From positions 69,156 through 133,155 of the forward strand of contig JARGOX010000008.1 in NCBI GenBank assembly GCA_029233925.1: DNA of 64,000 nucleotides, given 5' to 3'. This DNA is from Rhizobiaceae bacterium. GTDB taxonomy: Bacteria; Pseudomonadota; Alphaproteobacteria; Rhizobiales; Rhizobiaceae. Below are positions 52,511 through 61,716 of the stretch, piece by piece. The first letter of the stretch is position 1. Each line of letters starts with the position of its first letter. Position numbers and translations under genes: made by a program. The notes beneath the pieces were generated by a model. The model saw nothing but the letters and a program-made list of their open reading frames with translations, did no database searches and was not told the DNA's origin.

Positions 52511-52560
52511 GGTGTAAAGTAGCCATTACTTGTCGCCATGTCAACTTTACACGGTGTCAA
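52504..52560. promoter_or_regulatory. Pair of TetR-type operators between divergent genes
   Basis: TTGACATGGTGTAAA (52504-52518) and TTTACACGGTGTCAA (52546-52560) are mutually inverted and each is itself palindromic (pattern TTkACACsGTGTmAA). The first overlaps the TetR ATG; the second is 34 bp upstream of the NAD(P)-binding gene. Spacing between centres is 42 bp, four helical turns. Confidence 0.7.
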
Positions 52561-52593
52561 GTTATAGCTTGAGCCCAGCCACAGGAGAAGAAA

Positions 52594-53223
52594 ATGAAAG
52601 TCATCGTATTCGGAGCAACCGGAACCATTGGACGCCTCACTGTCGAACGCAGCCTCGCGGATGGACATCAGGTGACCGCCTTCGCCCGTCACCCGGAAAG
52701 GTTGGACATCGACAGTCCTGACCTCACCCTGCTTGCCGGTGATGCAATGGACCCTGCGACAGTCTCGCAGGCCGTCAGCGGCCACGATGCGGTCATTGTC
52801 ACACTTGGAAACGGCCTGTCACGCAAGGGAACCATTCGTTCACGCGGAACCGCCAATGTCATCCAGGGCATGCATGAACACGGTGTGCGCCGTCTCATTT
52901 GCCAGTCGACGCTCGGCGCGCATGAAAGCTGGGCCAACCTGAATTTCTTCTGGAAACGGATCATGTTCGGCCTGCTGTTGCGCCCGGTTTTCCTGGATCA
53001 CGAATTGCAGGAAGAACTTGTGCGGGTAAGCGGGCTGGAATGGACGCTGGTTCGGCCAAGTGCGTTCACAGATGGTCCTGCCTCGGGCTCTTTTCGCGAG
53101 GGCTTTGCCGCCAATGCGCGCAATCTCACCTTGAAAATATCGCGCGCCGATGTCGCCGAATTCCTCAAACGGCAATTGTCTGACCGGACCTACCTGCACC
53201 GCGCTGTTGGCCTGTCCTACTGA
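52594..53223 (+). CDS. NAD(P)-binding atypical SDR (NmrA/YwnB-like)
   Basis: A 209-residue protein with the N-terminal GATGTIG dinucleotide motif and the NAD(P)H-binding pattern LEWTLVRPSAFTDGPASG near residue 140. No classical catalytic Tyr-x3-Lys is seen, as is normal for this group. AGGAGAAG precedes the ATG. Controlled by the TetR operators upstream. Probably a quinone or flavin reductase-like stress protein; substrate unknown. Confidence 0.87.
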   Translation: MKVIVFGATGTIGRLTVERSLADGHQVTAFARHPERLDIDSPDLTLLAGDAMDPATVSQAVSGHDAVIVTLGNGLSRKGTIRSRGTANVIQGMHEHGVRRLICQSTLGAHESWANLNFFWKRIMFGLLLRPVFLDHELQEELVRVSGLEWTLVRPSAFTDGPASGSFREGFAANARNLTLKISRADVAEFLKRQLSDRTYLHRAVGLSY

Positions 53224-53245
53224 CCTGGGAAAAAGGAGACCTGCA

Positions 53246-53731
53246 ATGACCCTTCACTGGACACAATATCTTTCCGGCGCCACGGCAATCTATTGCTGGC
53301 TCGTCGCCGGCGTCTTCCTCGCCTTTTCGGATTTCATCATGAAGTCGCTGGGTGCCATTCCACCGGATCAGGCCATGAGAGCCATGCAAAGCATCAATAT
53401 CCTGGTCTTCCGATCCATCTTCATGGTGGGACTGTTCGCCGTGAGCGCCGCAAGCCTGGTGTTCATCGCAAACGGTGCGTTCAATGGCGGCGTCGGATCG
53501 GGCCTTCTCCTTGCGGCTGGCGTGATTTACCTCATTTCCGTCATGGGGGTGACCATGGCAGGGAATGTTCCGCTCAACAATGAACTCGCCGTCCTTGACC
53601 CAGCTTCATCCGAAGCATTGCAGGTCTGGCGACACTACATCAATGTCTGGGTGAACTGGAACCATGTCCGCACCCTGGGTGCTGCTGCCGCTGCCCTGCT
53701 TATGACCATCGCAACATTCAGGGCTGCGTGA
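53246..53731 (+). CDS. DUF1772/anthrone oxygenase-like membrane protein
   Basis: A 161-residue protein with four hydrophobic segments and the family motifs GNVPLNNEL near residue 110 and YINVWVNWNHVRTLG near 132. AAGGAGA lies before the ATG. It follows the NAD(P)-binding gene by 22 bp, so the TetR-controlled unit is a two-gene operon. Confidence 0.88.
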   Translation: MTLHWTQYLSGATAIYCWLVAGVFLAFSDFIMKSLGAIPPDQAMRAMQSINILVFRSIFMVGLFAVSAASLVFIANGAFNGGVGSGLLLAAGVIYLISVMGVTMAGNVPLNNELAVLDPASSEALQVWRHYINVWVNWNHVRTLGAAAAALLMTIATFRAA

Positions 53732-53820
53732 GGGGGATTCCAGCCGGGGCTGCCGTCGTTGTTGTCCCGGTTTGCAGGTGGGCGTCGGACAGGGTGTTTG
53801 TCTGTAAAAAACTCACGCAT

Positions 53821-56235
53821 TCAGGCGGCATGGGTGGCCTTCTGGTCGAATTTACCCGCCGCCACTGCTCTTTCGTGCTCCCGCGCCCAGGGAACCAATT
53901 TGTCAACCGTCAAGCTTTTGGCAAAGTAGAACCCCTGCAGGATATCGATCTTGTGGCGGGCCAGAAAATTGACCTCGCTCTGGTTTTCAACACCTTCGGC
54001 AACGGTCTTGCAACCAAGCGTACGTGCCATCGTGACAATGCCATCCATCATGATGGCGGCGCGTTTGTCATTATGCGCATAGGAAATGATGGATTTGTCG
54101 ATTTTGAGGAAATCGACCTGCATGTGGCTCAGCCGGGCAATATTGGAATATCCCGTGCCAAAATCATCGATTGAAACCTTGAAGCCGTGGCGATGCAGGT
54201 TAACGAGAATCCGGTCGGCAGTGGCATCGGGGGAAAACAATGTATCTTCCGTGATTTCGATTTCCATGTGCCGGGGATCAAAACCCTTCTGCTTTGATGT
54301 GCGCGCAAGGCGGTTGGTGAAATTTCGATCGGAGAAATGTTCTGCACCGATATTGACCGCGACAGTCAGGTTAAGCCCGTCGCGGGTCCATTGCCGGTGA
54401 TCATCCATGGCACGCGCAATCACCCACTCGCCCAGTCTTTTCATCACAGGGGAATGGGTGATGGTCGGAATCCATTGATCCGGCATCAACCGGCCCTGAT
54501 CGGGATGATCCCATCGGACCAGCGCCTCAACACCCAGGATCTTTTTGTCGTTTGCGCAAACCTTCGGTTGATATTCCAATGTCAAATGACCATCTACAAT
54601 GGCTTTGTCCACTGCAATGCACATTTCTGCCGGTGTCATCTTGCCGACCTCGGGAGAGTATATTTCAAACCGGTTCTTGCCCATCCGCTTGGCATGATAC
54701 ATTGCGATATCGGCAAATTTTACCAAGCCATCAAGATCCATGCCGTCATGCGGATAGCGCGAGCAGCCAAGGCTTGCACTGCAGCGCACGGTTTCGTTCT
54801 GCACATTGGATGGCGTGGACAGCTCATATTGAACCCGCTTCAAAAAAGCTTCAACGTCACGCATCTCCTTGATGTCCGGAAAAAGAATGACAAATTCATC
54901 GCCTCCGAGACGTGCCACAACGGGATTGAGGGCGCCGGCACCGCTGGTGGGGCGTTCATCTGCCGCAAGTTGCACCACATTGACCAGCTTTGCCGCGCAG
55001 TCCCGCAGGAAGTGATCGCCAGTCCCATGACCATAAAGGTCGTTGATTTGTTTGAACCCGTCAAAATCGATGAAAACGATAATCCCGCCGCCGTTGACCG
55101 GATCGCAATGGGCCAGTACATGCCCTGCCTGTTCCTCGAATTTTTTCCGGTAGGGCAAACCGGTTACGCTGTCGGTAAAGGCAAGTGCCGTGATTTTTTC
55201 ATTGGCTTCGGAGACCCTGCTGACCATAGCATTGTAGCCGCTGTTGAACTGCTCTATTTCCCTGAAGTTGATGATGCCCTTGGCCACCTTGCTGGGGCTG
55301 AGTTTTTCCTCGTCGGTATTCCGTCTGATCGATTGCAACAATTGTTCCAGCGGTTTGATGAGTGAATTATTGAACAGAAACAGGACGGAAAGGGCAATGA
55401 CCAGACCGGCGCCGAGAGAGAAGAATATGCCGACAATGTTTTCGCGTACCTTGGCGTAAATCTCTTCCACCGGCTGTGGAATCATCACGCCCCATCCCGG
55501 TCCTTCAACGGCTGTCAGGCCTGCAATCATGTCACCTTTCATGGCTGGTGAGTAGAATAGCTCAATACCCGTTTCGCCATTCATCATACGGGAGACCGCC
55601 GATATCTTGGCGATGTTTTTTCGTGAAGCCACCCAGTCAGTCAGTGGATGCGCAAGTACATTGCCAGCCTTGTCGACAATCGCCGCATGGCCTCGTTTGC
55701 CGAATGCAATCTGTTTGCCAAGGTCAATAAAATATTGTGTATTGACCAGGGCAATGGCGAGCTGATCGCCATGGTGGCGGACGCCCAGCAGGATGTTCCC
55801 ATGAACCCCGCCTTGCAGGACTTGCGAAAACGATGTCTTGCCGGGTTGCGCGTTTTCTCTTGCGGCCTGCAACAGTTTGGCCGGCAATGCGCCATTGCCT
55901 ATGATGGGAATGGCATCGCTTCGCGCCACGATTGAACCCGATGCCTCATCGACGATCACGACACAGGTGATTTTGAGGGTCGTCATCAACGCTCCGAAAC
56001 TGGAATGCGTTTCACCTGCCATAAGTTCCGCGGATATCGCTTCAAAGGTAGCGACCAGATCGGTGTTATACCGCTTCAGGGCGGCACCGAGATTCTGGGC
56101 AAGCAGCAGGTGCCTGTCCGTGACTTCTGAAAATTCACGTTTCAGGGACTGATGGTAAGACCACCATCCAAAAATCGTGGTTGGTGCAAGCGTTGCCAGT
56201 AAAAAAGCCAGTAACAAGACAGTACGGATGCGCAT
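53821..56235 (-). CDS. Membrane GGDEF-EAL protein with Cache sensor
   Basis: An 804-residue cyclic-di-GMP enzyme. Segment 1 (residues 5-25) and segment 2 (about 267-292) flank a periplasmic double-Cache-like domain; a HAMP-like linker follows. GGDEF is intact (RLGGDEFVILF near 444). The EAL domain keeps EALVRW near 570, NIGAEHF, EITEDTLFS, IDDFGTGYSN, the LKIDKSII lysine and AEGVEN, so both synthesis and degradation look possible. GAGAGGG precedes the ATG. It stands alone, with no partner gene; the 255 bp upstream show nothing clear. Confidence 0.93.
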   Translation of the reverse strand: MRIRTVLLLAFLLATLAPTTIFGWWSYHQSLKREFSEVTDRHLLLAQNLGAALKRYNTDLVATFEAISAELMAGETHSSFGALMTTLKITCVVIVDEASGSIVARSDAIPIIGNGALPAKLLQAARENAQPGKTSFSQVLQGGVHGNILLGVRHHGDQLAIALVNTQYFIDLGKQIAFGKRGHAAIVDKAGNVLAHPLTDWVASRKNIAKISAVSRMMNGETGIELFYSPAMKGDMIAGLTAVEGPGWGVMIPQPVEEIYAKVRENIVGIFFSLGAGLVIALSVLFLFNNSLIKPLEQLLQSIRRNTDEEKLSPSKVAKGIINFREIEQFNSGYNAMVSRVSEANEKITALAFTDSVTGLPYRKKFEEQAGHVLAHCDPVNGGGIIVFIDFDGFKQINDLYGHGTGDHFLRDCAAKLVNVVQLAADERPTSGAGALNPVVARLGGDEFVILFPDIKEMRDVEAFLKRVQYELSTPSNVQNETVRCSASLGCSRYPHDGMDLDGLVKFADIAMYHAKRMGKNRFEIYSPEVGKMTPAEMCIAVDKAIVDGHLTLEYQPKVCANDKKILGVEALVRWDHPDQGRLMPDQWIPTITHSPVMKRLGEWVIARAMDDHRQWTRDGLNLTVAVNIGAEHFSDRNFTNRLARTSKQKGFDPRHMEIEITEDTLFSPDATADRILVNLHRHGFKVSIDDFGTGYSNIARLSHMQVDFLKIDKSIISYAHNDKRAAIMMDGIVTMARTLGCKTVAEGVENQSEVNFLARHKIDILQGFYFAKSLTVDKLVPWAREHERAVAAGKFDQKATHAA

Positions 56236-56490
56236 TCGGAACCCTCTCTATATTGGGTTCTTGCATAATATTTGTCTGATTCAGTTAATGAGTATAAAAA
56301 ATAACGGCTTCGGTAAACAAAAATCTAAAATGATCAGTTGCTTTTACACTGAAAATGTACAGGGGCGTTTTGCCATGAATCCGGATCGATACCGCAGCAG
56401 GCCACACCGCTCCGGTCTGGCCGGCGCTTTCCCGTCTGAATCAAATTTCAGCGGCAGGCTCTACAGGGGTGTTCCTGATCGAACATGGGC

Positions 56491-58230
56491 TCAGGCGCTT
56501 GTTTTCGTCTTGGTCAGAAAGTCGAAGTCGCAACCCTTGCTGGCAGGCAGGATCGCCTGTCGATAGAGCTTCGAATACCCCCGTTCGGCAATGGGCGCAG
56601 TCGGCACGAGACCTGCGCGCCGCCGCGTCATTTCGGATTCATCCACAAGCAGGTCAATGGATTTATTTGCTGCGCTGAGGCGAATGCGATCACCGGTGCG
56701 CACGAGGGCCAACGGACCGCCCACGGCACTTTCCGGCGTGACATGCAGTACGATGGTTCCAAAGGCTGTGCCCGACATGCGTGCATCGGAAATACGCACC
56801 ATGTCCTTGACCCCCTGTGCCGCCAGTTTTTTGGGGATCGGCAGATAGCCGGCCTCCGGCATGGCGGAGGCGGATCCGGGGCCGGCGTTCTGCAGGACCA
56901 GAACATCATCTCCATTCACGTCCAGATCCGGATCATCAATCCTGTTCGACAGGTCGTCCAACGATGAAAAGACGACGGCACGGCCTTCATGTTCCAGCAG
57001 ATGCCTTGAAGCGGCAGCACGCTTGAGGATGGCCCCTTGCGGCGCCAGAGTACCCTTGAGGGCAATCAGACCGCCCAGCGGGTCGATGGGGTCCTGCACG
57101 GTGCGTATGATGGTATGATCGATCGGGTCGCTGAGCGGTTTTGCCAGCCGTTCCCCGAGGGTCTCGCCGGTGATGGACAGCGTATCGGGATCAAGCTTGT
57201 CCGCAATCGCCCGCAGCACGCCCTCCAGCGCGCCGGCGGCATGGAAATCCTCCATGTAATTGTCGCCCACCGGTTTGAGATTGACCAGGACAGGCGTCTC
57301 GTCTGACAGGGTATTGAATGTGTCGATATCGATATCGATTCCCAGCCGTCCGGCAATGGCTGTCAGGTGGATCACCGCATTGGTGGAGCCGGAGACTGCC
57401 AGCAACACACGCAGAGCATTGTCGACCGATTGCCGCGTGATGATCCTGTCGGGTGTCAGGTCGGAACCGATGAGCCGGGTTGCAAGGGCGCCCGATTCCT
57501 CGGCTGCACGCAGCCGGTCGGCATGGACCGCCGGGATAGCGGCAGAGCCGGGCAATGCCATGCCCAGCGTTTCGGCGATGAGCGCCATGGTGCTTGCTGT
57601 TCCCATGACGGCACAGGTGCCGGAGGTCACCGCAAGGCGTCCTTCAACCTGATTGATTTCCTCTGTTGACACATCGCCGCTGCGATATCGCCCCCAGAAC
57701 CGCCTGCAATCGGTGCACGCGCCCAGCCGTTCGCCCTTGTGTCGGCCGGTCATCATCGGGCCGGCCACCAGCATCACGGCCGGTTTTCCGGCAGAGGCCG
57801 CGCCCATCAGCAAGGCTGGCACGGTTTTGTCGCAGCCGCCCATCAGAACAACCGAATCCATCGGCTGGGCGCGGATCATCTCTTCAACATCCATGGACAT
57901 CAGGTTGCGGTATTTCATACTGGTAGGGCTGAGGAAGACTTCTCCCAGCGACGTGACCGGGAATGGGATAGGCAGGGCGCCGCTGGCAAGCACGCCGCGT
58001 TTGACCGCCTCCAGCAATTCGGGAAAATTGCGGTGGCAATTGTTGAAACCGCTTTCCGTGTAGCAGATACCGACAATGGGTTTTTTCAGCGATTCATCGG
58101 AATAGCCCATCGATTTGGCGAAGGAACGGCGCAGGTAAAGTGCAAAATCCCTGTCACCATAATTGGTGAGTCCGCCTGCAAGGCCCTTGCCTTTTGAAAG
58201 ATCGCCGGTTTTGTTGATTTTCTTGTTCAT
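56491..58230 (-). CDS. IlvD/Edd-family dehydratase (sugar-acid dehydratase-like)
   Basis: A 579-residue Fe-S dehydratase. Cluster ligands are visible in GICYTESGFNNCHRNF (Cys), VVLMGGCDKTVPALLM (Cys) and GERLGACTDCRRFWGR (Cys). The sequence resembles L-arabinonate/D-xylonate/galactonate dehydratases more than biosynthetic dihydroxy-acid dehydratase: no ilv genes accompany it and an aldehyde dehydrogenase gene lies directly upstream. It should turn an aldonic acid into a 2-keto-3-deoxy acid. Start at MNKKINK. Confidence 0.88.
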   Translation of the reverse strand: MNKKINKTGDLSKGKGLAGGLTNYGDRDFALYLRRSFAKSMGYSDESLKKPIVGICYTESGFNNCHRNFPELLEAVKRGVLASGALPIPFPVTSLGEVFLSPTSMKYRNLMSMDVEEMIRAQPMDSVVLMGGCDKTVPALLMGAASAGKPAVMLVAGPMMTGRHKGERLGACTDCRRFWGRYRSGDVSTEEINQVEGRLAVTSGTCAVMGTASTMALIAETLGMALPGSAAIPAVHADRLRAAEESGALATRLIGSDLTPDRIITRQSVDNALRVLLAVSGSTNAVIHLTAIAGRLGIDIDIDTFNTLSDETPVLVNLKPVGDNYMEDFHAAGALEGVLRAIADKLDPDTLSITGETLGERLAKPLSDPIDHTIIRTVQDPIDPLGGLIALKGTLAPQGAILKRAAASRHLLEHEGRAVVFSSLDDLSNRIDDPDLDVNGDDVLVLQNAGPGSASAMPEAGYLPIPKKLAAQGVKDMVRISDARMSGTAFGTIVLHVTPESAVGGPLALVRTGDRIRLSAANKSIDLLVDESEMTRRRAGLVPTAPIAERGYSKLYRQAILPASKGCDFDFLTKTKTSA

Positions 58231-58240
58231 GCTCAAGCGC

Positions 58241-59686
58241 TCAATCCATGATCAGTCGGTGTTTGATATATTTGGGCTCAAGATAGTCCATAATGCCCAA
58301 AGAGCCACCCTCTCGCCCAAAGCCGCTTTCCTTGACGCCGCCAAAGGGCGCTTCGGCGGTCGCAAGCAGCACTTCATTGATGCCGACCATGCCGACCGCC
58401 AGCCCCTCGGCGGTCCACTGGGCCAGGGCCGCATCCTGGGTGAAGATATAGCCGGCAAGGCCGAAGGGCACATTATTGGCGCGCACCATCACTTCGTCGC
58501 GATCGGTGAAACCGGTAATGGGCGCGATGGGTGCGAAGGGTTCATCATGCATGATCCGTGCATCGTCGGGCACATTGGCCAGAACGGTTGGCTCAAGAAA
58601 GTGACCCTTGTTGAGATGGGCAGGCCTTTGACCGCCAGCCAGCACGCTGGCGCCCTTTTGCTTGGCATCCTCAATCAGTTCAAGCGCCGATTGCAGCGCA
58701 CGTTCGCGTATCATCGGTCCGATTGTTACGCCATCTTGAAGTCCGTCGCCTGCGGTCAGATCTTTGGCAAATTGTGCGAAGCTGTTTTCAAACGCGGGCC
58801 TGATGCTTTCGTGGACAAAAAAGCGGGATGGTGAAATGCAGACCTGTCCGCAATTGCGGAATTTTGCCGCCGCAACTGTCCTTGCCGCCATCACCGGATC
58901 GGCGTCCGCATGGACGATCACCGGGGCATGACCGCCCAGTTCCATGGAGACGCGTTTGACGCCCTGGGCTGCCAGTTCCAGAATCTGTTTGCCGACCGGT
59001 ACCGAGCCCGTCAGCGAGACCTTGCGCACGACAGGCGAGGCTAAAAGATAGGTGCTCAGGCGTCCCGCATCGCCGGTGACCACATTGACCACACCTTCGG
59101 GCACGCCCGCGTCCAGCAAAGCCTGCACAATGGCAAAACAGGAACCCGGCGCCTCGGAGGCGGGCCGGGCAATGATGGAACAACCCGCCGCAAGCGCAGC
59201 GGCAATCTTGCGCGAGGGCAGCAGCGCGGGAAAGTTCCAGGCGGTGAGAGAAAGGCACACGCCCACCGGTTGATAGATGACCGACAGGCGCTGATCCTGG
59301 GCGCGACCGGGAATGATCTGGCCATAGACCCGTTTGGCCTCTTCACCCTGCCATTCGAACTGGTCGGCTGCGGCATTGGTTTCGCCGCGTGCTTCAGCCA
59401 GCGGTTTGCCAGTCTCCGTGGACATGATGATGGCAATGTCATCGGCCCTCTCGCGGATCAGGTCTGCGGTCCTGCGCAGGATTGCCGCCCGGTCACATGC
59501 GGGCATGGCGCGCCAGGTCTTAAATCCCCGTTCGGCAGCAAGCAGCACGGCATCCAGATCCGCATCCGTAGCGTTTGGAATGGAGCCGATTTCTTCCTCA
59601 GTTACCGGGCTGAAAACCGCCCGCGCAGCACCATCCGACGATGGGCGCCACTGGTTGCCAATCAATAATCCGTATGCGCTGTACAT
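58241..59686 (-). CDS. NAD(P)-dependent aldehyde dehydrogenase (succinate/ketoglutarate semialdehyde type)
   Basis: A 481-residue enzyme. Catalytic Cys lies in FRNCGQVCISPSRFFVHE and the general-base Glu in SMELGGHAPV; SLTAWNFPALLPSRKIAAAL and VSLTGSVPVGKQIL are cofactor segments. With the sugar-acid dehydratase, oxidation of 2-oxoglutarate semialdehyde (non-phosphorylative pentose route) is a good fit, but succinate semialdehyde or malonate semialdehyde cannot be excluded. Start at MYSAYGLL with AAAGGTG upstream. Confidence 0.88.
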   Translation of the reverse strand: MYSAYGLLIGNQWRPSSDGAARAVFSPVTEEEIGSIPNATDADLDAVLLAAERGFKTWRAMPACDRAAILRRTADLIRERADDIAIIMSTETGKPLAEARGETNAAADQFEWQGEEAKRVYGQIIPGRAQDQRLSVIYQPVGVCLSLTAWNFPALLPSRKIAAALAAGCSIIARPASEAPGSCFAIVQALLDAGVPEGVVNVVTGDAGRLSTYLLASPVVRKVSLTGSVPVGKQILELAAQGVKRVSMELGGHAPVIVHADADPVMAARTVAAAKFRNCGQVCISPSRFFVHESIRPAFENSFAQFAKDLTAGDGLQDGVTIGPMIRERALQSALELIEDAKQKGASVLAGGQRPAHLNKGHFLEPTVLANVPDDARIMHDEPFAPIAPITGFTDRDEVMVRANNVPFGLAGYIFTQDAALAQWTAEGLAVGMVGINEVLLATAEAPFGGVKESGFGREGGSLGIMDYLEPKYIKHRLIMD

Positions 59687-59711
59687 GGGGACACCTTTGT
59701 GTTGATTTGAA

Positions 59712-61604
59712 TTAGACGGATTGTTTTGCGTAGATCGTTTGAACCGCGTCGCACCAGTTCCCGACATTCCAACTGCCATAGGAACCCATGCCCTCTGCGC
59801 CGTTGCCATCCGCATAGACGGGAACATGCACAACGCTCAGGCCATCATGGTGGTGGGCTTTTTGCAGCACGGCGTGCAAGGTCTCCCTGCTGCCGCCGCC
59901 ATCGAAAGCCATGACGCCGCGAACGGCGCTCGCCAGTTGCACATAATTTACGGCAACATTGTCGCTGGTGCGAAAGTCAACCCCATACTGGGCGCGTTGC
60001 AGGTTGGTAATGGCGGCCATGCGGCGGTTGTCAAAGATGACGATAGTGGCTTTCAGACCATGTTCGACAGCGTCGATAAGTATCTGCGGATTCATGAAGA
60101 AGGAGCCATCGCCGGTAAAGGCGATCTGCGGGCGCTTGTCTCCGGCAATGGCGCCGGCCGTCAGGGCGGAGACCGCAAAACCCATGTAGGATGCGCCCGT
60201 TTCCGTGACGGTCTGATCTGGGCGGTCATCTTCAACGATCTGAAACCCATTGGCCTGCACATCGCCCGCATCGAAGAGTTTCAGCGCATCGATTGTATCG
60301 GCAAAATCGACTGCGACCTTGATCGCCTGCGGTTGGGTCAGTACAGGCCGTCCCCAGACGCGGTCCTGTTGCGGCCCGGCGTCATATTGCTGCTGTTTGA
60401 AAGTGGCCCAGTCGGATTTCTTTGCTGCACAGGCATCCAGCCAGGGCTTTTTCGCCGGCAAGTCCACATTCGTGCCGTCGAGTGTGGTGTTGAGACGGCT
60501 GATAACCATGCCGATATCGCCGAGCAGCGGCACAGTGTGATTGTAATGCAGCGCATCATGGCTGTCGGCATTGATGTTGATGACGGATTTTACCCTGGGA
60601 TAGCCAATGCCCGAACAGTCTGACTGGCATACGGCGCGGGCACCGATGACAATGAGCAGGTCGGCATTTTCCATCGCATAATTGCCGCTGATCGATCCTT
60701 TGGAACCACCCACATGCATGTTTTGCCGATGGGCGTCGGGCAAGACGCCGCTTGAATGCGGTGACAGTACGACAGCCGCCCCGGATTTTTCCGCAAGGGC
60801 TGTGACTTCGCCGCAAAAAGGACGCGTGCCGCCACCGGCCTTGATGACGATATTTCTGGCGGACCCGATCAACGCGGCAGCCCTGTCATAGAATTTCTGG
60901 TCGCTCGATGTCTGCGCCGGCAGTTCCTGCTGGACGGGCAATGCCGCGAGATTGACCTGCATGGTTTTCGGCTGTGTGTTGATGGGTAAAAGCAGATAGA
61001 ACGGCGCGGCGCGCGTTGGATGACGAACGGTTGAAAGTCCCTGTCGCAACGCCTCGCGCAGCGCTTCGGGCGTGTGCAACGTATAGGAACGACCCATTAT
61101 GGCTGTCAGGGCGCCAAAGGCGCCTTGGGCGGGCCCCGGAATCTGCTGCATATTGTAGCCTTCGCCGTGCGTCGTCTCGTCTCCGTAGATATGGTAGACG
61201 CCAACGCCGTTGGATGCGGCAACGAGCGAGCCTGCCATGGCCTGCAGTGCGCCGGGCCCGATGGAGGTGACAAGGGCGGGAACCTCGCCATGGATCCACG
61301 ACAATGCCGTGGCTGCGTGAGCCATTGCCACTTCGTTGCGAAACTGGAAGGTGCGCGTGACGCCGGCGTCCTCATAGATCCGCAGGATCTCGCCAAGCTG
61401 GGTCGAACCATGCCCGAATATCGCCAGATATTTGCTTACGCCCTGTTTGAGCAGTCCGAGAACCAGTGCCTCGCAAAGGGTGCATTCGAAATATGTCGGC
61501 AGTTTGCCCAGGGCGATCGCCTCTTCAAGGCTTCCCGCAGTCGCAATGGCACCGGCGCGGGCGGCGATATTGCCCGGATGATCGGGGGCAGAATTTTCGG
61601 CCAT
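59712..61604 (-). CDS. IolD-like ThDP-dependent enzyme
   Basis: A 630-residue thiamine-diphosphate enzyme resembling 3D-trihydroxycyclohexane-1,2-dione hydrolase (IolD). The N-terminal PYR domain (FGHGSTQLGEILRIYEDAGV; FRNEVAMAHAATALSW with the catalytic Glu) and a C-terminal PP domain with the GDGSFFMNPQ cofactor motif are complete. Typical IolD partners (IolB, IolC, IolE, IolG cluster) are not in this window, so the ring-opening role is inferred only from family resemblance. GAGGAA lies before the ATG. Confidence 0.8.
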   Translation of the reverse strand: MAENSAPDHPGNIAARAGAIATAGSLEEAIALGKLPTYFECTLCEALVLGLLKQGVSKYLAIFGHGSTQLGEILRIYEDAGVTRTFQFRNEVAMAHAATALSWIHGEVPALVTSIGPGALQAMAGSLVAASNGVGVYHIYGDETTHGEGYNMQQIPGPAQGAFGALTAIMGRSYTLHTPEALREALRQGLSTVRHPTRAAPFYLLLPINTQPKTMQVNLAALPVQQELPAQTSSDQKFYDRAAALIGSARNIVIKAGGGTRPFCGEVTALAEKSGAAVVLSPHSSGVLPDAHRQNMHVGGSKGSISGNYAMENADLLIVIGARAVCQSDCSGIGYPRVKSVININADSHDALHYNHTVPLLGDIGMVISRLNTTLDGTNVDLPAKKPWLDACAAKKSDWATFKQQQYDAGPQQDRVWGRPVLTQPQAIKVAVDFADTIDALKLFDAGDVQANGFQIVEDDRPDQTVTETGASYMGFAVSALTAGAIAGDKRPQIAFTGDGSFFMNPQILIDAVEHGLKATIVIFDNRRMAAITNLQRAQYGVDFRTSDNVAVNYVQLASAVRGVMAFDGGGSRETLHAVLQKAHHHDGLSVVHVPVYADGNGAEGMGSYGSWNVGNWCDAVQTIYAKQSV

Positions 61605-61636
61605 AACGGTTCGTTCCTCTCACAAGACCACTTTGC

Positions 61637-61651
61637 TTTGATCGGATCAAA
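61637..61651. promoter_or_regulatory. Short perfect palindrome upstream of the IolD-like gene
   Basis: TTTGATCGGATCAAA has 7-bp arms around a single G, 33 bp upstream of the IolD-like start in a 112-bp gap. It could be an operator or an internal promoter control site. The regulator is unknown. Confidence 0.4.
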
Positions 61652-61716
61652 ACGGTGATCTATCTTCTCTATCTACCTTTGGTCCCGGAACCGGTTTCCC
61701 TGCTGCGGTACAGACA

